Shown piece after piece: positions 46,063-55,135 of a DNA stretch of 64,000 nucleotides. The translations under genes and the position numbers were made by a program. Source of the DNA: Sphingomonas melonis (lineage in GTDB: Bacteria; Pseudomonadota; Alphaproteobacteria; Sphingomonadales; Sphingomonadaceae); NCBI RefSeq assembly GCF_013409985.1, contig NZ_JACCBY010000009.1:85172-149171 (forward strand), written 5' to 3'. Positions within the stretch are counted from its first letter, which is position 1. Each line of letters opens with the position of its first letter. The notes below the pieces were generated by a model. It was not told the DNA's origin and did no database searches. It saw only the letters and a program-made list of their open reading frames with translations.

Positions 46063-46959
46063 GTGAGTGATACGGACGTGCCGGCATCGGTCCGCTGGGC
46101 GGCGCATCTGTCGCGCGACCGGCGACGGTCGGCGCACACCGTGCGCGCCTATCAGGCGACTGCCGAACGGCTCACCGCCTTCCTCCAGCGGCATTGGGGC
46201 GAGCGCGTCGATGCGGCGGCGCTGGCGCGGGTCACGGCGGCGGACCTGCGCGCCTTCCTCGCCGCGCGCCGGGCGGAGGGGCTCGGCAATGCCTCCGCCG
46301 CGCGCGAGCTGTCCGCGGTGCGCGGCTTCCTCGCCTTCGCGGTGCCGGGCGGCGATCTGCCGCGGTTGCGCGGCCCACGGGTGAAGGCAGGAGTGCCGCG
46401 GCCGGTCTCGCCCGATGAGGCGCTGGCGCTCGCCGGCGCGGTGGCGGACGAGGCGTCGGAGCCGTGGATCGGCGCACGCGACTGGGCGGTGTTGCTGCTG
46501 CTCTACGGCGCCGGGCTGCGCATCGGCGAGGCGATCGCGCTGCCGGCGGGCGTGCTGCCGCTCGGCGAGACGCTGGCGGTCACCGGCAAGCGCGACAAGA
46601 CCCGCATGGTCCCGCTGCTGCCGCAGGTGCGCGACGCGATCGACGCCTATGCGGCGCAGCAGCCGTGGGAGCTCGCGCCGGACGCGCCGCTGTTCCGCGG
46701 TGCCAAGGGCGGGCCGCTATCGCCGGGGGTGGTGCGCAAGGCGGTGCAACGGGCGCGGGGGACGCTCGGGCTGGGCGACCGGACGACGCCGCATGCGCTG
46801 CGCCACAGTTTCGCGACGCATCTCCTCGGCCGCGGCGCCGACCTGCGCGCGCTGCAGGAGCTGCTCGGTCATGCCAGCCTGAGTTCGACTCAGGTCTATA
46901 CCGCGGTGGATGCGGCGCATCTGCTCGACGTCTACCGCAACGCGCATCCGCATGGCTGA
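46063..46959 (+). CDS. xerC: Tyrosine recombinase XerC-like
   Basis: A 298-residue site-specific recombinase with an N-terminal SAM-like DNA-binding domain (1-95) and a complete catalytic set: Arg153, Lys176, His244, Arg247, His270 and Tyr279. It resolves chromosome dimers at dif with XerD. The start is GTG at 46063. The genomic setting has no phage genes, so it is the housekeeping enzyme rather than an integrase. Confidence 0.88.
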   Translation: MSDTDVPASVRWAAHLSRDRRRSAHTVRAYQATAERLTAFLQRHWGERVDAAALARVTAADLRAFLAARRAEGLGNASAARELSAVRGFLAFAVPGGDLPRLRGPRVKAGVPRPVSPDEALALAGAVADEASEPWIGARDWAVLLLLYGAGLRIGEAIALPAGVLPLGETLAVTGKRDKTRMVPLLPQVRDAIDAYAAQQPWELAPDAPLFRGAKGGPLSPGVVRKAVQRARGTLGLGDRTTPHALRHSFATHLLGRGADLRALQELLGHASLSSTQVYTAVDAAHLLDVYRNAHPHG

Positions 46960-47120
46960 GGCCCTGATTGCGTTCGAAGGCCACAGAAAGCGACGGCGGC
47001 GAGCGGTAGGGCGGCCGCAGGGCATCCACTCTGCGCCGGGTGGCCCGAACCGCCGCTATCTCTCATGGCCCGGTAAACCCAGCCACCTGCGCTGCCTCTG
47101 CGTCCATTGCACCGCCGCTT

Positions 47121-47723
47121 CTACCGCTCGCGCGGCTTCCATGTCGCGACGCGCCAGATATAGGCGATCACGATCGCCACCATGGTCACCACCGCCAGCG
47201 GCCCGACATAGCGGTCTAGCTCGGTAAAGCGCGAACCGAGATACAGGCCCGCGCCCGCCAAGATGCTGTTCCAGATCAGGCTGCCGGCGAAGGTCCAGAC
47301 GAGGAAGCGCCACACCGGCATGCAGGTGATCCCCGCCGGCAGCGATATGATCGTGCGGAAGGTCGGCATGAAGCGGAACACGAACACCACCCAGCCGCCG
47401 TGATGGACGAAGAAGCGGTGAAGCTTCTCGACATCCTCCCATTCCATCGTCAGCCAGCGCCCGTGCCGCTCGACGAACGGGCGGAAGCGCGCATAGCCGA
47501 TGTGGCGGCCGACGTGATACCAGACGTAATTGCCCGCGGTCGTCCCCGCCGTGCCCCAGAGCACCAGCGGCACCATCGCCATGTCGCCGCGCGCGACCGC
47601 CATGCCGCCGAGGCCCATGATCACCTCCGACGGGATGGGCGGGATGATATTCTCCAACGCCATCAGCAGGAAGATGCCGAGATAGCCGCCCCAGGCGATG
47701 CCGTTGAGGATGAGTTCGGTCAT
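47121..47723 (-). CDS. DedA family membrane protein
   Basis: A 200-residue inner-membrane protein with the DedA motifs 'ENIIPPIPSEVIMGLGG' and 'FRFMPTFRTIISLPAG' and about four to five hydrophobic stretches. DedA proteins are implicated in lipid-carrier recycling (undecaprenyl phosphate or phosphatidylethanolamine flipping) and membrane homeostasis. ATG 47723 is 24 bp after gshB ends, so the two are probably co-transcribed. Confidence 0.88.
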   Translation of the reverse strand: MTELILNGIAWGGYLGIFLLMALENIIPPIPSEVIMGLGGMAVARGDMAMVPLVLWGTAGTTAGNYVWYHVGRHIGYARFRPFVERHGRWLTMEWEDVEKLHRFFVHHGGWVVFVFRFMPTFRTIISLPAGITCMPVWRFLVWTFAGSLIWNSILAGAGLYLGSRFTELDRYVGPLAVVTMVAIVIAYIWRVATWKPRER

Positions 47724-47746
47724 GCCGGGAGGTAACGGCGCGGGGG

Positions 47747-48703
47747 TCAGCCGCGTTCCGTCACCCGCGTTTCGATCGCGTCCCAGATGAGGCCGGCGAC
47801 ATCGGTGCCGTCGAACCGCTCGATCGCGACGATGCCGGTCGGCGAGGTGACGTTGATCTCGGTGAGCCATTCGCCGCCGATCACGTCGATGCCGACGAAG
47901 ATCAGGCCGCGACGCTTGAGTTCGGGGCCGAGCGCGTCGCAGATGTCCCGCTCGCGGTCGGTCAGTTCGGTCTTCACCGCCGATCCGCCGACGGCGAGGT
48001 TGGAGCGGATCTCACCCTCGCCAGGCAGGCGGTTGATCGCCCCCGCCACCACGCCGTCGACCAGGACGATACGCTTGTCACCCTTCGCCACCGCGGGCAG
48101 GAAGGCCTGGATCATATGCGGCTCGCGCCAGGTCTGGTTGAAGACCTCGATCAGCGCGGACAGGTTGGCGCCATCGCTGCCCACCTTGAAGATCGCCTTG
48201 CCGCCATTGCCGTGGAGCGGCTTGACCACGATCTCGCCATGCTCCGCCAGGAAGGCGCGCGCCTCGTCGAGGCTGCGCGTGATGAGCGTCGGCGGCATGA
48301 AGCGCGCATAATCGAGTACGAACACCTTCTCGGGCGCGTTGCGCACGCTGACCGGATCGTTGACCACCAGCGTGCGGTCGGCGATCCGCTCGAGCAGATG
48401 CGTCGCGGTGATATAGCCCAGGTCGAACGGCGGGTCCTGCCGCATCAGCACGACGTCGGCCTGTTCGCCCAAATCGAGGCTGACCGGCGCGTCGAAGCGG
48501 AAATGATCGCCCTCGACCCGCTGCACGGTGACCGGATGCGCCTTCGCCCAGACGCGACCGTCGCTGTAATTGAGATCCTCGGCGGCATAGTGGAACAGGC
48601 GATGGCCGCGCTTCTGACCGGCGAGCATCAGCGCGAAGGTCGAATCGCCCGCGATGTTGATGCTGTCGAGCGGGTCCATCTGGACGGCGACGGTGAGGGA
48701 CAT
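47747..48703 (-). CDS. gshB: Glutathione synthetase
   Basis: A 318-residue prokaryotic ATP-grasp enzyme with the N-terminal 'VAVQMDPLDSINIAGDSTFA' signature, 'VVKPLHGNGGKAIFKV' ATP-grasp loop and 'EINVTSPTGIVAIERFDG' at the C-terminus. It adds glycine to gamma-glutamylcysteine. Lies in the yraN-gshB order typical of alphaproteobacteria. Confidence 0.96.
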   Translation of the reverse strand: MSLTVAVQMDPLDSINIAGDSTFALMLAGQKRGHRLFHYAAEDLNYSDGRVWAKAHPVTVQRVEGDHFRFDAPVSLDLGEQADVVLMRQDPPFDLGYITATHLLERIADRTLVVNDPVSVRNAPEKVFVLDYARFMPPTLITRSLDEARAFLAEHGEIVVKPLHGNGGKAIFKVGSDGANLSALIEVFNQTWREPHMIQAFLPAVAKGDKRIVLVDGVVAGAINRLPGEGEIRSNLAVGGSAVKTELTDRERDICDALGPELKRRGLIFVGIDVIGGEWLTEINVTSPTGIVAIERFDGTDVAGLIWDAIETRVTERG

Positions 48704-48864
48704 CGGGACACTCGCGGGCTGTTGGTCGGGGCTGGGGACTTAGGGTGGCGGCTGGCGAATGTCACCTCGTGCCGGGTCAATGGCGCGCGCGACGGGGTCG
48801 GAAGGAGGCGATGCGCATGACGGGCGGGGGCACCGCTTGAGGGCGATGTCGCTACGCCGGACAG

Positions 48865-49245
48865 TCACCCCCCGATCCACGCATTCTCGATATGGCGCGG
48901 TCGGGTGCCGGGGGCGAGCAGAATGACATCGATGCGGATGTCGTCACCCGCACCCGCATAGCGCGGCATCAGGATCTCGGCGGCGGCAGCGACGCGGGCG
49001 AGGCGGCGTTCGTCGATGGCGAAGTCGAGTTCCGCAGCGGTGCGCCGAGTCTTCACCTCGACGAATGCGATGAGGCTTCCCTTGCGGGCGATCAGGTCGA
49101 CCTCGCCCGCCGGCGTGCGGACGCGATGATCGAGCACCGTCCAGCCCTTGAGCCGCAGCCACCAGCCGGCCAGCCGTTCGCCACGACGCCCGGCGGCCTC
49201 CGCGGTGCGGCGTTCGGTGGTGGAGGGGCGGCTTGGGGGACGCAT
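48865..49245 (-). CDS. yraN: YraN/UPF0102 family protein
   Basis: A 126-residue endonuclease-fold protein with 'GERLAGWWLRLKGWTVLDHRVRT', 'AGEVDLIARKGSLIAFVEVKTR' (the Asp and Glu-x-Lys of a PD-(D/E)xK-like site). The biochemical role is unproven. The ATG at 49245 is chosen as the family start. Normally rsmI would lie next to it; here two extra genes intervene. Confidence 0.9.
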   Translation of the reverse strand: MRPPSRPSTTERRTAEAAGRRGERLAGWWLRLKGWTVLDHRVRTPAGEVDLIARKGSLIAFVEVKTRRTAAELDFAIDERRLARVAAAAEILMPRYAGAGDDIRIDVILLAPGTRPRHIENAWIGG

Positions 49246-49416
49246 GGGGACATGCTGTCGTACCCGTCGGCGTCGTGCAACCACTCAGTCCCGGAATTTG
49301 GCACCACGCAAGTCTGATTTCCACCGCGATCGCGAGGTTTGGCGTAGAGCGTCTATAAGAATTCGACAACTCCGTCGCGCCGCACGCGCAAGGCGCAACA
49401 TCTAAGGTTCGAGATT

Positions 49417-50370
49417 ATGGTGCTTGCCAGAGAATTCGAGAGTATCTTGATCGCGGAACTCACCAAAAAAGCCGGACGGCGGTTGAGTTCCCACGAAATC
49501 CAAAGCATCAGCCTTGCGATATTCAGCGAACGCTGTGCCGAGGGGGCGGAGCGCGCGCTGGGACAGGCGCTTCTGCGCATAGCTCTGCAAGCCAATCCTT
49601 ACGTCGCTAACCTGCAAGTCATACTCGATGCTTATCGCGAGGTGACGCAGCAGCGGGTCGTCAGTGAGATGCCAGCGCTGGCCGATTGGCTATCGAAATG
49701 CGAAGCACTGTCCGTTCCTTTGCCGATCCTGATCTCGTGCGATAAGTATTTGGAAAAGACAAAGCTATTCGCACGTGATCTCGCCGATCATTACTTCGGC
49801 ATCAAGCCGATCATTATCGTTGGTGGTGGGGATTTGTCGTTCGAAAACGGTAGCGAACTGGTGCTGCGTCTTCCGGTCGATGACGTATACGAAGCGCTGC
49901 CGTTGAAGATGTTCGAAACGTGGACGTTGTTCGAGGCGCTCGGCGCGCAGCACGGTGTGCTCAAGATCGATGATGATATGAAGATTATTAGGCATTCATC
50001 TCTACGTGTCGAAGACGTCCGCGCCACCTTCGCCGATGTCGATTACATGGGGATGGCAATCCCTTGCTTCATCTACGACCGGGCTTGGCATTATGGTAAG
50101 TGCGCAACATCGGTGCCGCCCCTATATGGCAAACCCTTCGTCGCGCCATTCGCGCGCGGAGCGCTCTACTTCCTGTCAAAGTCTGCTCTGCGCAAGCTGG
50201 TGAAGCAGTACCTCCGTTTTCCCGGCTGTCTCGCGGGTGAGCTGTTCGAGGACAAGGCCCTTGGCGACGTGCTGCATTCGCTTAAGGTTACTCTGGTGGA
50301 CAATCCATTAGAGCATATTCTTCAGATCAATACCGATCATGAAGAGCGTTTGTTAGAGGCCGCCGAATAA
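49417..50370 (+). CDS. GT31/fringe-like glycosyltransferase candidate
   Basis: A 317-residue protein of lower GC than its neighbours. The N-terminal 95 residues are helical. The rest looks like a GT-A glycosyltransferase of the beta-1,3-galactosyltransferase kind. It has a DDD metal motif at 185-187 (VLKIDDDMKI), 'FARGALYFLSKSALRKL' (246-261), resembling the G-x-x-Y-x-x-S loop, and 'ELFEDKALGDVL' (275-286), resembling the EDV-x-x-G motif. There is no signal peptide or membrane helix. It sits alone between yraN and a minus-strand lipoprotein gene, which suggests acquisition by transfer. The family call is by motif only. Confidence 0.5.
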   Translation: MVLAREFESILIAELTKKAGRRLSSHEIQSISLAIFSERCAEGAERALGQALLRIALQANPYVANLQVILDAYREVTQQRVVSEMPALADWLSKCEALSVPLPILISCDKYLEKTKLFARDLADHYFGIKPIIIVGGGDLSFENGSELVLRLPVDDVYEALPLKMFETWTLFEALGAQHGVLKIDDDMKIIRHSSLRVEDVRATFADVDYMGMAIPCFIYDRAWHYGKCATSVPPLYGKPFVAPFARGALYFLSKSALRKLVKQYLRFPGCLAGELFEDKALGDVLHSLKVTLVDNPLEHILQINTDHEERLLEAAE

Positions 50371-50383
50371 GTGGGAGCGGTTC

Positions 50384-51442
50384 CTAGCTGACGATCCGGA
50401 ACGTATAGCTATACTCCGCTTGCGGTGCGCCGGTGATGCCGGCGATCCTCACGGTATAGGGCACGCCCGCCTGCAAGCCGGCGACGCGCCATTGCAGGTT
50501 GTTCGCGACGCCATAGCCTTCGTTGTCGCTGGTCACGTCGGAAACCGCCAGCGTGCCGCCGGGGCCGGTTACGGAGATCGTCGCGCGATCGTAGCGGACG
50601 TTGGCGTTTGCGCCGTAAGGGCTCGCCGTCCCCGCGACCACGGTGAAGGACAGGTAGCTCGACAGCGTGAAATAGCGCGCCGGATAGTCGCCCTGCGGAT
50701 AGGCGACATAAGGGGGCAGGCCGGCCGGCACGGCGACGCCGCCGGCGAAGTTGAAGACGCGCATCGAGGCGGCGCTGGCGCGGCTGCCGTCGGGCAGGAG
50801 GAGCGCGACGCGGCCGTAGGACGTCTTGCCGAGGAACGGGTTGAGGATCCAGCGGCGGTGGCCGATCGCCGGGCTGCCGCCTTCGGTGAGCCACAGGCCG
50901 AGGTACCGGTCCTCGCTGTCGGTGCCGAGCCCGGTGCCCCAGCCGCCGACGAGGTTGCTGGAACCCGCCGCCGCCGCGCCCGTTGTCGTATAGCATCCCC
51001 AACTCGTTGGCGGGGTGTGGCTGAGCTGTTTGTTGACCGCCATCATCAACGAGGAATCGGCCTCCTGCGCGTCCTCGGCCTCCGAATAGGTGACGGCGGG
51101 CAGTTGATGGAGCGCGCGGATCGCGTTGAGCCTTGCGAGGAAGTCGGCCTTGACGCTCGCCTTGAGCGTCCCGGCGCGGCAGGTCGCCGCGTCGGGCGGC
51201 ACGTCATAGAGCGCCGCGGCCGCGCCGGCCCATGTCGTGGGCGCGGGCGTCGGCGTCGGCGTCGGGCTCGCGGCCGGCAGCGTCGCGGTCGGACTGGGGG
51301 TGGGCGCCGGGGCCGGTGTCGGCGTGGGGACGCTGACCACCGGTATCCCGCTCGCGCCGCCGCCGCCGCCATCGCCGCTGCCGCCACAACCCGCCAGGGC
51401 GATCAGGAGCGTCGAGGTGACGCCGGTCTTCCACATCTGCAT
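50384..51442 (-). CDS. CAP-domain lipoprotein
   Basis: A 352-residue lipoprotein (lipobox LIALAGC, Cys19). A Gly-rich and Pro/Thr-rich spacer follows (PTPTPAP repeats, about 20-70), then a CAP/SCP domain with 'LNAIRALHQLPAV', 'NKQLSHTPPTSWGCY' and 'GSPAIGHRRWILNP' (about 95-230), and a C-terminal beta-rich domain (about 240-352). Secreted CAP proteins are often of unknown function. It is inserted together with the preceding gene between yraN and rsmI. Confidence 0.75.
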   Translation of the reverse strand: MQMWKTGVTSTLLIALAGCGGSGDGGGGGASGIPVVSVPTPTPAPAPTPSPTATLPAASPTPTPTPAPTTWAGAAAALYDVPPDAATCRAGTLKASVKADFLARLNAIRALHQLPAVTYSEAEDAQEADSSLMMAVNKQLSHTPPTSWGCYTTTGAAAAGSSNLVGGWGTGLGTDSEDRYLGLWLTEGGSPAIGHRRWILNPFLGKTSYGRVALLLPDGSRASAASMRVFNFAGGVAVPAGLPPYVAYPQGDYPARYFTLSSYLSFTVVAGTASPYGANANVRYDRATISVTGPGGTLAVSDVTSDNEGYGVANNLQWRVAGLQAGVPYTVRIAGITGAPQAEYSYTFRIVS

Positions 51443-51510
51443 GCCGTGGCGATAATCGGCAACTCGTTGACAAGTCGTTGAAAGACCGCGCGGCGGTAGG
51501 GTCCGGCGCG

Positions 51511-52365
51511 CTACGCCTCCTTCATCGCCAGCGCGCGGGCGTAGAGCGCCTTGCGGTCGAGCCCGAACGCCTTGGCGACCTCGCCCGCCGCCTTGGCGAC
51601 GGGCAGGCGGGTGAGCGCTTCGGCCAAGGCGGCGTCGGCATCCTGCGGATCGGGCGGGGGCGCCTCGCCGGGCGGTGCGACGACGATGACGATCTCGCCC
51701 TTGGGCGGGGCATCGGCGTAGCGCGCGGCGAGATGGCCGAGCGTGCCGGTGACCGCTTCCTCATAGCGTTTGGTGATCTCGCGCGTCACCGCCGCGTCGC
51801 GGTCGCCCAGCCCCTCGGCGAGCGCCGACAGACAGGCGGACAGGCGCGGACCGGATTCGTAGAGGACCAGCGTCGCGCGGATCGCCGCGATCTCGGCGAT
51901 CGCCTGCGCCCGCGCATGCGCCTTGCTGGGCAGGAAGCCGGCGAACAGGAAACGGTCGGTCGGCAGGCCGGCGAGCGTCAGCGCGGCGACCGCGGCGCAG
52001 GGGCCGGGGATGGTGACGACATGCCGGCCGGCGGCGCGCGCGTCGCGGACCAGCTTGTAGCCGGGGTCGGAGATCAGCGGCGTGCCCGCGTCGGAGACGA
52101 GCGCGACCGCCTCGGTCGCCATGCGCGCGATCAGGCCGGGGCGCATCCCCTCGGCATTATGGTCGTGATAGGGGAGCATCGGGCGTTTCGCGCCGATGTG
52201 GCGGAGCAGGCCGGCAGTGACGCGGCTGTCCTCGACCGCTATCACGTCGGCGCGGGTCAGGATGTCGGCGGCACGCGGCGATAGGTCAGCGAGATTGCCG
52301 ATGGGCGTCGCAACGATGTACAGCCCGGGTTCTAAAGGTTCGGATATGGCCACGGGGGACGTCAT
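51511..52365 (-). CDS. rsmI: 16S rRNA (cytidine1402-2'-O)-methyltransferase
   Basis: A 284-residue tetrapyrrole-methylase fold enzyme with 'GLYIVATPIGNLADLSPRA', 'VEDSRVTAGLLRHIG', 'LVSDAGTPLISDPGYKLVR' and 'IPGPCAAVAALTLAGLP'. It methylates the ribosomal decoding centre. Its ATG (52365) overlaps the divergent ATG of the lipoprotein gene in the palindromic CATG, so both promoters must lie inside the other gene or overlap tightly. Confidence 0.95.
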   Translation of the reverse strand: MTSPVAISEPLEPGLYIVATPIGNLADLSPRAADILTRADVIAVEDSRVTAGLLRHIGAKRPMLPYHDHNAEGMRPGLIARMATEAVALVSDAGTPLISDPGYKLVRDARAAGRHVVTIPGPCAAVAALTLAGLPTDRFLFAGFLPSKAHARAQAIAEIAAIRATLVLYESGPRLSACLSALAEGLGDRDAAVTREITKRYEEAVTGTLGHLAARYADAPPKGEIVIVVAPPGEAPPPDPQDADAALAEALTRLPVAKAAGEVAKAFGLDRKALYARALAMKEA

Positions 52366-53569
52366 GGCAGAGGCAGCTACACTTGGACAGCCGGGGATGC
52401 GACAGCCGTGGCTAAGGCGCGGCATCGCGCTGATCGCAGCGACGATGCTCGCCGCCTGTTCGACGGTGGTGCCGCGCGCACCGGCGCCGGCGCCCGACCG
52501 GCCGGCGAGGCCCGCGGCGGAGCGGCCGGAATCGATCGAGGCCGGCTTGCCGCGCGACACGCAGCGCAATCGCGTCGCGCTGCTGGTGCCGCTGTCGGGC
52601 AGCAATGCCGGCGTCGGCCGCTCGATCGCCAATGCGACGATGCTGGCGGTGCTCGACACCGGCACCGACAAGGTGCGGATCACCAATTACGATACCGCGA
52701 CCGGCGCCGCGGCGGCGGCGCAGCACGCGATCGCCGACGGCGCGCAACTGATCCTCGGCCCGCTCCTGTCCGACGACGTGCGCGCGGTGGCGCCGATCGC
52801 CAAGGCGGCGGGCGTGCCGGTGCTGAGCTTTTCGAACGATATATCGGTGGCGGGCAACGGCACCTATCTCATGGGCTATGCGCCGGCGCAGTCGATCGAC
52901 CGCGTCGTGCAATATGCCACCAGCCGCGGCGTGACGACCTTCGCCGGGCTGATCCCCAACGGCCTGTACGGCGAGCGCGCCTCGACCGCCTTCCTGCGCT
53001 CCGTCGAGGGCGCCGGCGGATCGGTCGTGTCGTTGCAGACCTATGGCCGGGTGGCGGGCGGCATCGCCGGCGCAGTGACCCGGCTCAACGCCAAGGCCCC
53101 TTATGGGGCGGTGCTGGTCGCCGATGCGGGGGCGAGCGCGGCGGTCGCGGCGCCGCTGATCAAGCGCGGCAGCGGCGCGTCCACCCGCATCCTTGGCACC
53201 GAATTGTGGAATTCGGAAACGAGCCTGGCGAGCAAGCCGGCGCTCAACGGGGCGTGGTTCGCCAGCGTCGCGAACACGCTGTACCGGCAATATGCGACCA
53301 AATACCGGGCGCGCTACAATGCCGCGCCCTATCGGTTGTCGAGCCTCGGCTATGACGCGGTGCTGCTGACGGTGCGCATTTCGCGCGACTGGCCGGTGGG
53401 GCGGCCCTTCCCCGAGGCGCGGCTGCGCGATGCCGACGGTTTCGCGGGGATCGACGGCGCGTTCCGCTTCGGTCGCGACGGCGTCGCCGAGCGCGCGCTC
53501 GAGGTGCAGGAGATCCAGAACGGGACGACGGTGACGGTGTCTCCAGCCCCGACCGGGTTCGGGCGGTAG
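52364..53569 (+). CDS. LpoA/LppC-like penicillin-binding protein activator
   Basis: A 401-residue lipoprotein (lipobox LAAC, Cys32) with a short Pro/Ala linker and a periplasmic-binding-protein-like fold from about residue 65 ('VALLVPLSGSNAGVGRSIANA', 'LILGPLLSDDVRAVAPIA'). This is the outer-membrane LppC family that activates peptidoglycan synthases in other bacteria. GGGGAC precedes the chosen ATG; starts at 52346 and 52397 are alternatives. It is next to rsmI, as is widespread in proteobacteria. Confidence 0.85.
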   Translation: MAEAATLGQPGMRQPWLRRGIALIAATMLAACSTVVPRAPAPAPDRPARPAAERPESIEAGLPRDTQRNRVALLVPLSGSNAGVGRSIANATMLAVLDTGTDKVRITNYDTATGAAAAAQHAIADGAQLILGPLLSDDVRAVAPIAKAAGVPVLSFSNDISVAGNGTYLMGYAPAQSIDRVVQYATSRGVTTFAGLIPNGLYGERASTAFLRSVEGAGGSVVSLQTYGRVAGGIAGAVTRLNAKAPYGAVLVADAGASAAVAAPLIKRGSGASTRILGTELWNSETSLASKPALNGAWFASVANTLYRQYATKYRARYNAAPYRLSSLGYDAVLLTVRISRDWPVGRPFPEARLRDADGFAGIDGAFRFGRDGVAERALEVQEIQNGTTVTVSPAPTGFGR

Positions 53570-53880
53570 CGACGTCCGCCGCCCCTCGCGTCGGTGACGA
53601 AGGGGCGGGCGGTAGGGTGATGGGTCTACTGCTGCCCGTCACTCAGGACTTGTTCCGGGGTTCACTGCACGTCGAGGAGACGCGCTCGATCGGCTGGCTC
53701 GCCTCCTGCGCCCCGATGGATCGTGGGGACGGGGCCGGGGTGACAGCCCTATCGGGGAAGCGATCGCATCTTATCGCAGTGGCTCAACGCAACGGTTCCT
53801 CTGAGGCGAGAAGGATTGTGTCTTATCTTTCCACAGATTTGCAGTCTCGTCCGTTTCCCGAACATTCCGTAAGAAGCCTC
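53570..53880. other. Gap before era
   Basis: About 310 bp with no gene. It contains a degenerate MITE-like element and a more AT-rich stretch (about 53800-53880) that probably carries the era promoter. The rnc gene that often precedes era is absent. Confidence 0.6.
53637..53745. repeat. Degenerate MITE-like element
   Basis: Begins CGTCACTCAGGACTTGTTCC, continues with GGGGTTCACTGC...GAGGAGA as in the reverse-orientation copies, and ends GGCCGGGGTGACAG. The core is largely unrecognisable. Confidence 0.5.
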
Positions 53881-54780
53881 ATGACCCAGACCCAACATTG
53901 CGGCCTCGTTGCCGTGGTCGGCGCGCCCAACGCGGGCAAGTCGACGCTCGTCAATGCCCTCGTCGGCCAGAAGGTCGCGATCGTCAGCCCCAAGGCGCAG
54001 ACCACGCGCACCAAGCTGCTCGGCGTCGCTATCCAGGACGATACGCAGATCCTGCTCGTCGACACGCCCGGAATCTTCGAGCCGCAGCGCCGGCTCGACC
54101 GCGCGATGGTCGCCGCCGCCTGGACCGGTACCGAGGGGGCCGACCTCATCGCGCTCGTCGTCGATGGCAAGGGCGGCATCGGCAGCAAGGTCGAACGCAT
54201 TGCCGAGGCGCTGAAGGACCGGCCCGAGCCGAAGATCCTGATCCTCAACAAGGTCGATATCGCCGACAAGCCCAAGCTGCTGCTCCACGCGGAAAAGCTC
54301 AACGCGCTGATGCCCTTCGCCGATACCTGGTTCGTCTCGGCGCAAACCGGCGACGGCTTGCCCGAACTCAAGGCGGCGCTGGCGAAGGCGATGCCCGCAG
54401 GCCCGTGGCACTATCCCGAGGATCAGGTGTCCGACGCCACCGAGCGCGCGCTCGCCAGCGAAGTGACGCGCGAGCAGCTCTATCTCCAGCTTCACGCCGA
54501 ACTGCCCTATGCGAGCACGGTCGAAACCGAGAAGTACAGCGAGCGCGAGGACGGTTCGGTCGAGATCCACCAGCAGATCCTCGTCGAGCGTCCGACGCAG
54601 CGCGCGATCATCCTCGGCAAGGGCGGCCAGCGCATCAAGGAGATCGGCGCGCGCGCCCGCACCGAACTGGCGAGCATCCTGGGATCGCCGGTCCACCTCT
54701 ACCTCCACGTCAAGGTCAAGCCCGGCTGGGACGAAGACCGCGATGTCTATCGCGACCTCGGCCTCGACTGGGTGGAGTGA
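53881..54780 (+). CDS. era: GTPase Era
   Basis: A 299-residue GTPase with G1 GAPNAGKST (14-22), 'TTRTKLLGV', G3 DTPGI, G4 NKVD and a C-terminal KH domain with 'IILGKGGQRIKEIG'. It binds 16S rRNA and assists 30S maturation. The ATG at 53881 gives the standard N-terminus, although the frame is open 264 bp further upstream. Confidence 0.96.
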   Translation: MTQTQHCGLVAVVGAPNAGKSTLVNALVGQKVAIVSPKAQTTRTKLLGVAIQDDTQILLVDTPGIFEPQRRLDRAMVAAAWTGTEGADLIALVVDGKGGIGSKVERIAEALKDRPEPKILILNKVDIADKPKLLLHAEKLNALMPFADTWFVSAQTGDGLPELKAALAKAMPAGPWHYPEDQVSDATERALASEVTREQLYLQLHAELPYASTVETEKYSEREDGSVEIHQQILVERPTQRAIILGKGGQRIKEIGARARTELASILGSPVHLYLHVKVKPGWDEDRDVYRDLGLDWVE

Positions 54781-55132
54781 CCCGATCCTCCCCCCAGGGG
54801 AGAGGGCTGGTGTGTTTGAGCCGGTCGCCTTCCAACCCCATTCCGTCACCCCGGACTTGTTCCGGGGTCCACTCTGCGGCGGGGAGAAGGGCTTCATTTT
54901 ACACTATTCTCTTGCGGCTGGGTGGACCCCGGAACGAGTCCGGGGTGACGGTGATGATGAGGAAAGCGATCTAGCCTCACCACCCCAGCCCACACCCAGC
55001 CATAGGCAATCGCCCTGCCGCCAAGGGGTGGTGGAGGGGAGGACAGGGCGGGAGCTTGGTGACACCGCTTTCGCCCTGTCCTCCCCCTCCGTCAGCGCTG
55101 CGCGCTGCCACCTCCCCCTGGCGGGGGAGGAC
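54781..55132. other. Repeat-filled gap between era and the sirtuin gene
   Basis: About 350 bp consisting mostly of a full MITE-like element and a second, CCTCCCCC-type palindrome. No gene seen. Confidence 0.7.
54844..54951. repeat. MITE-like palindromic element, copy 3
   Basis: 108-bp full copy in the same orientation as 41034-41140 (core with GGGGAGAAGGGCTTCA and TTCTCTTGCGG). Confidence 0.85.
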
Positions 55133-55135
55133 CTA
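55018..55135. repeat. CCTCCCC-type inverted repeat
   Basis: GGAGGGGAGGACAGGGCG (about 55032-55049) pairs with CGCCCTGTCCTCCCCCTCC (about 55071-55090) with one bulge; a further CCTCCCCC/GGGGGAGG hairpin follows (about 55112-55130). Similar in style to the elements at 40497 and 62271. Confidence 0.6.

Noticed and set aside
46063..46959. Tyrosine recombinase as a sign of a prophage or integrative element
   Set aside because: No att-like repeats, phage genes or adjacent tRNA; sequence and setting fit housekeeping XerC.
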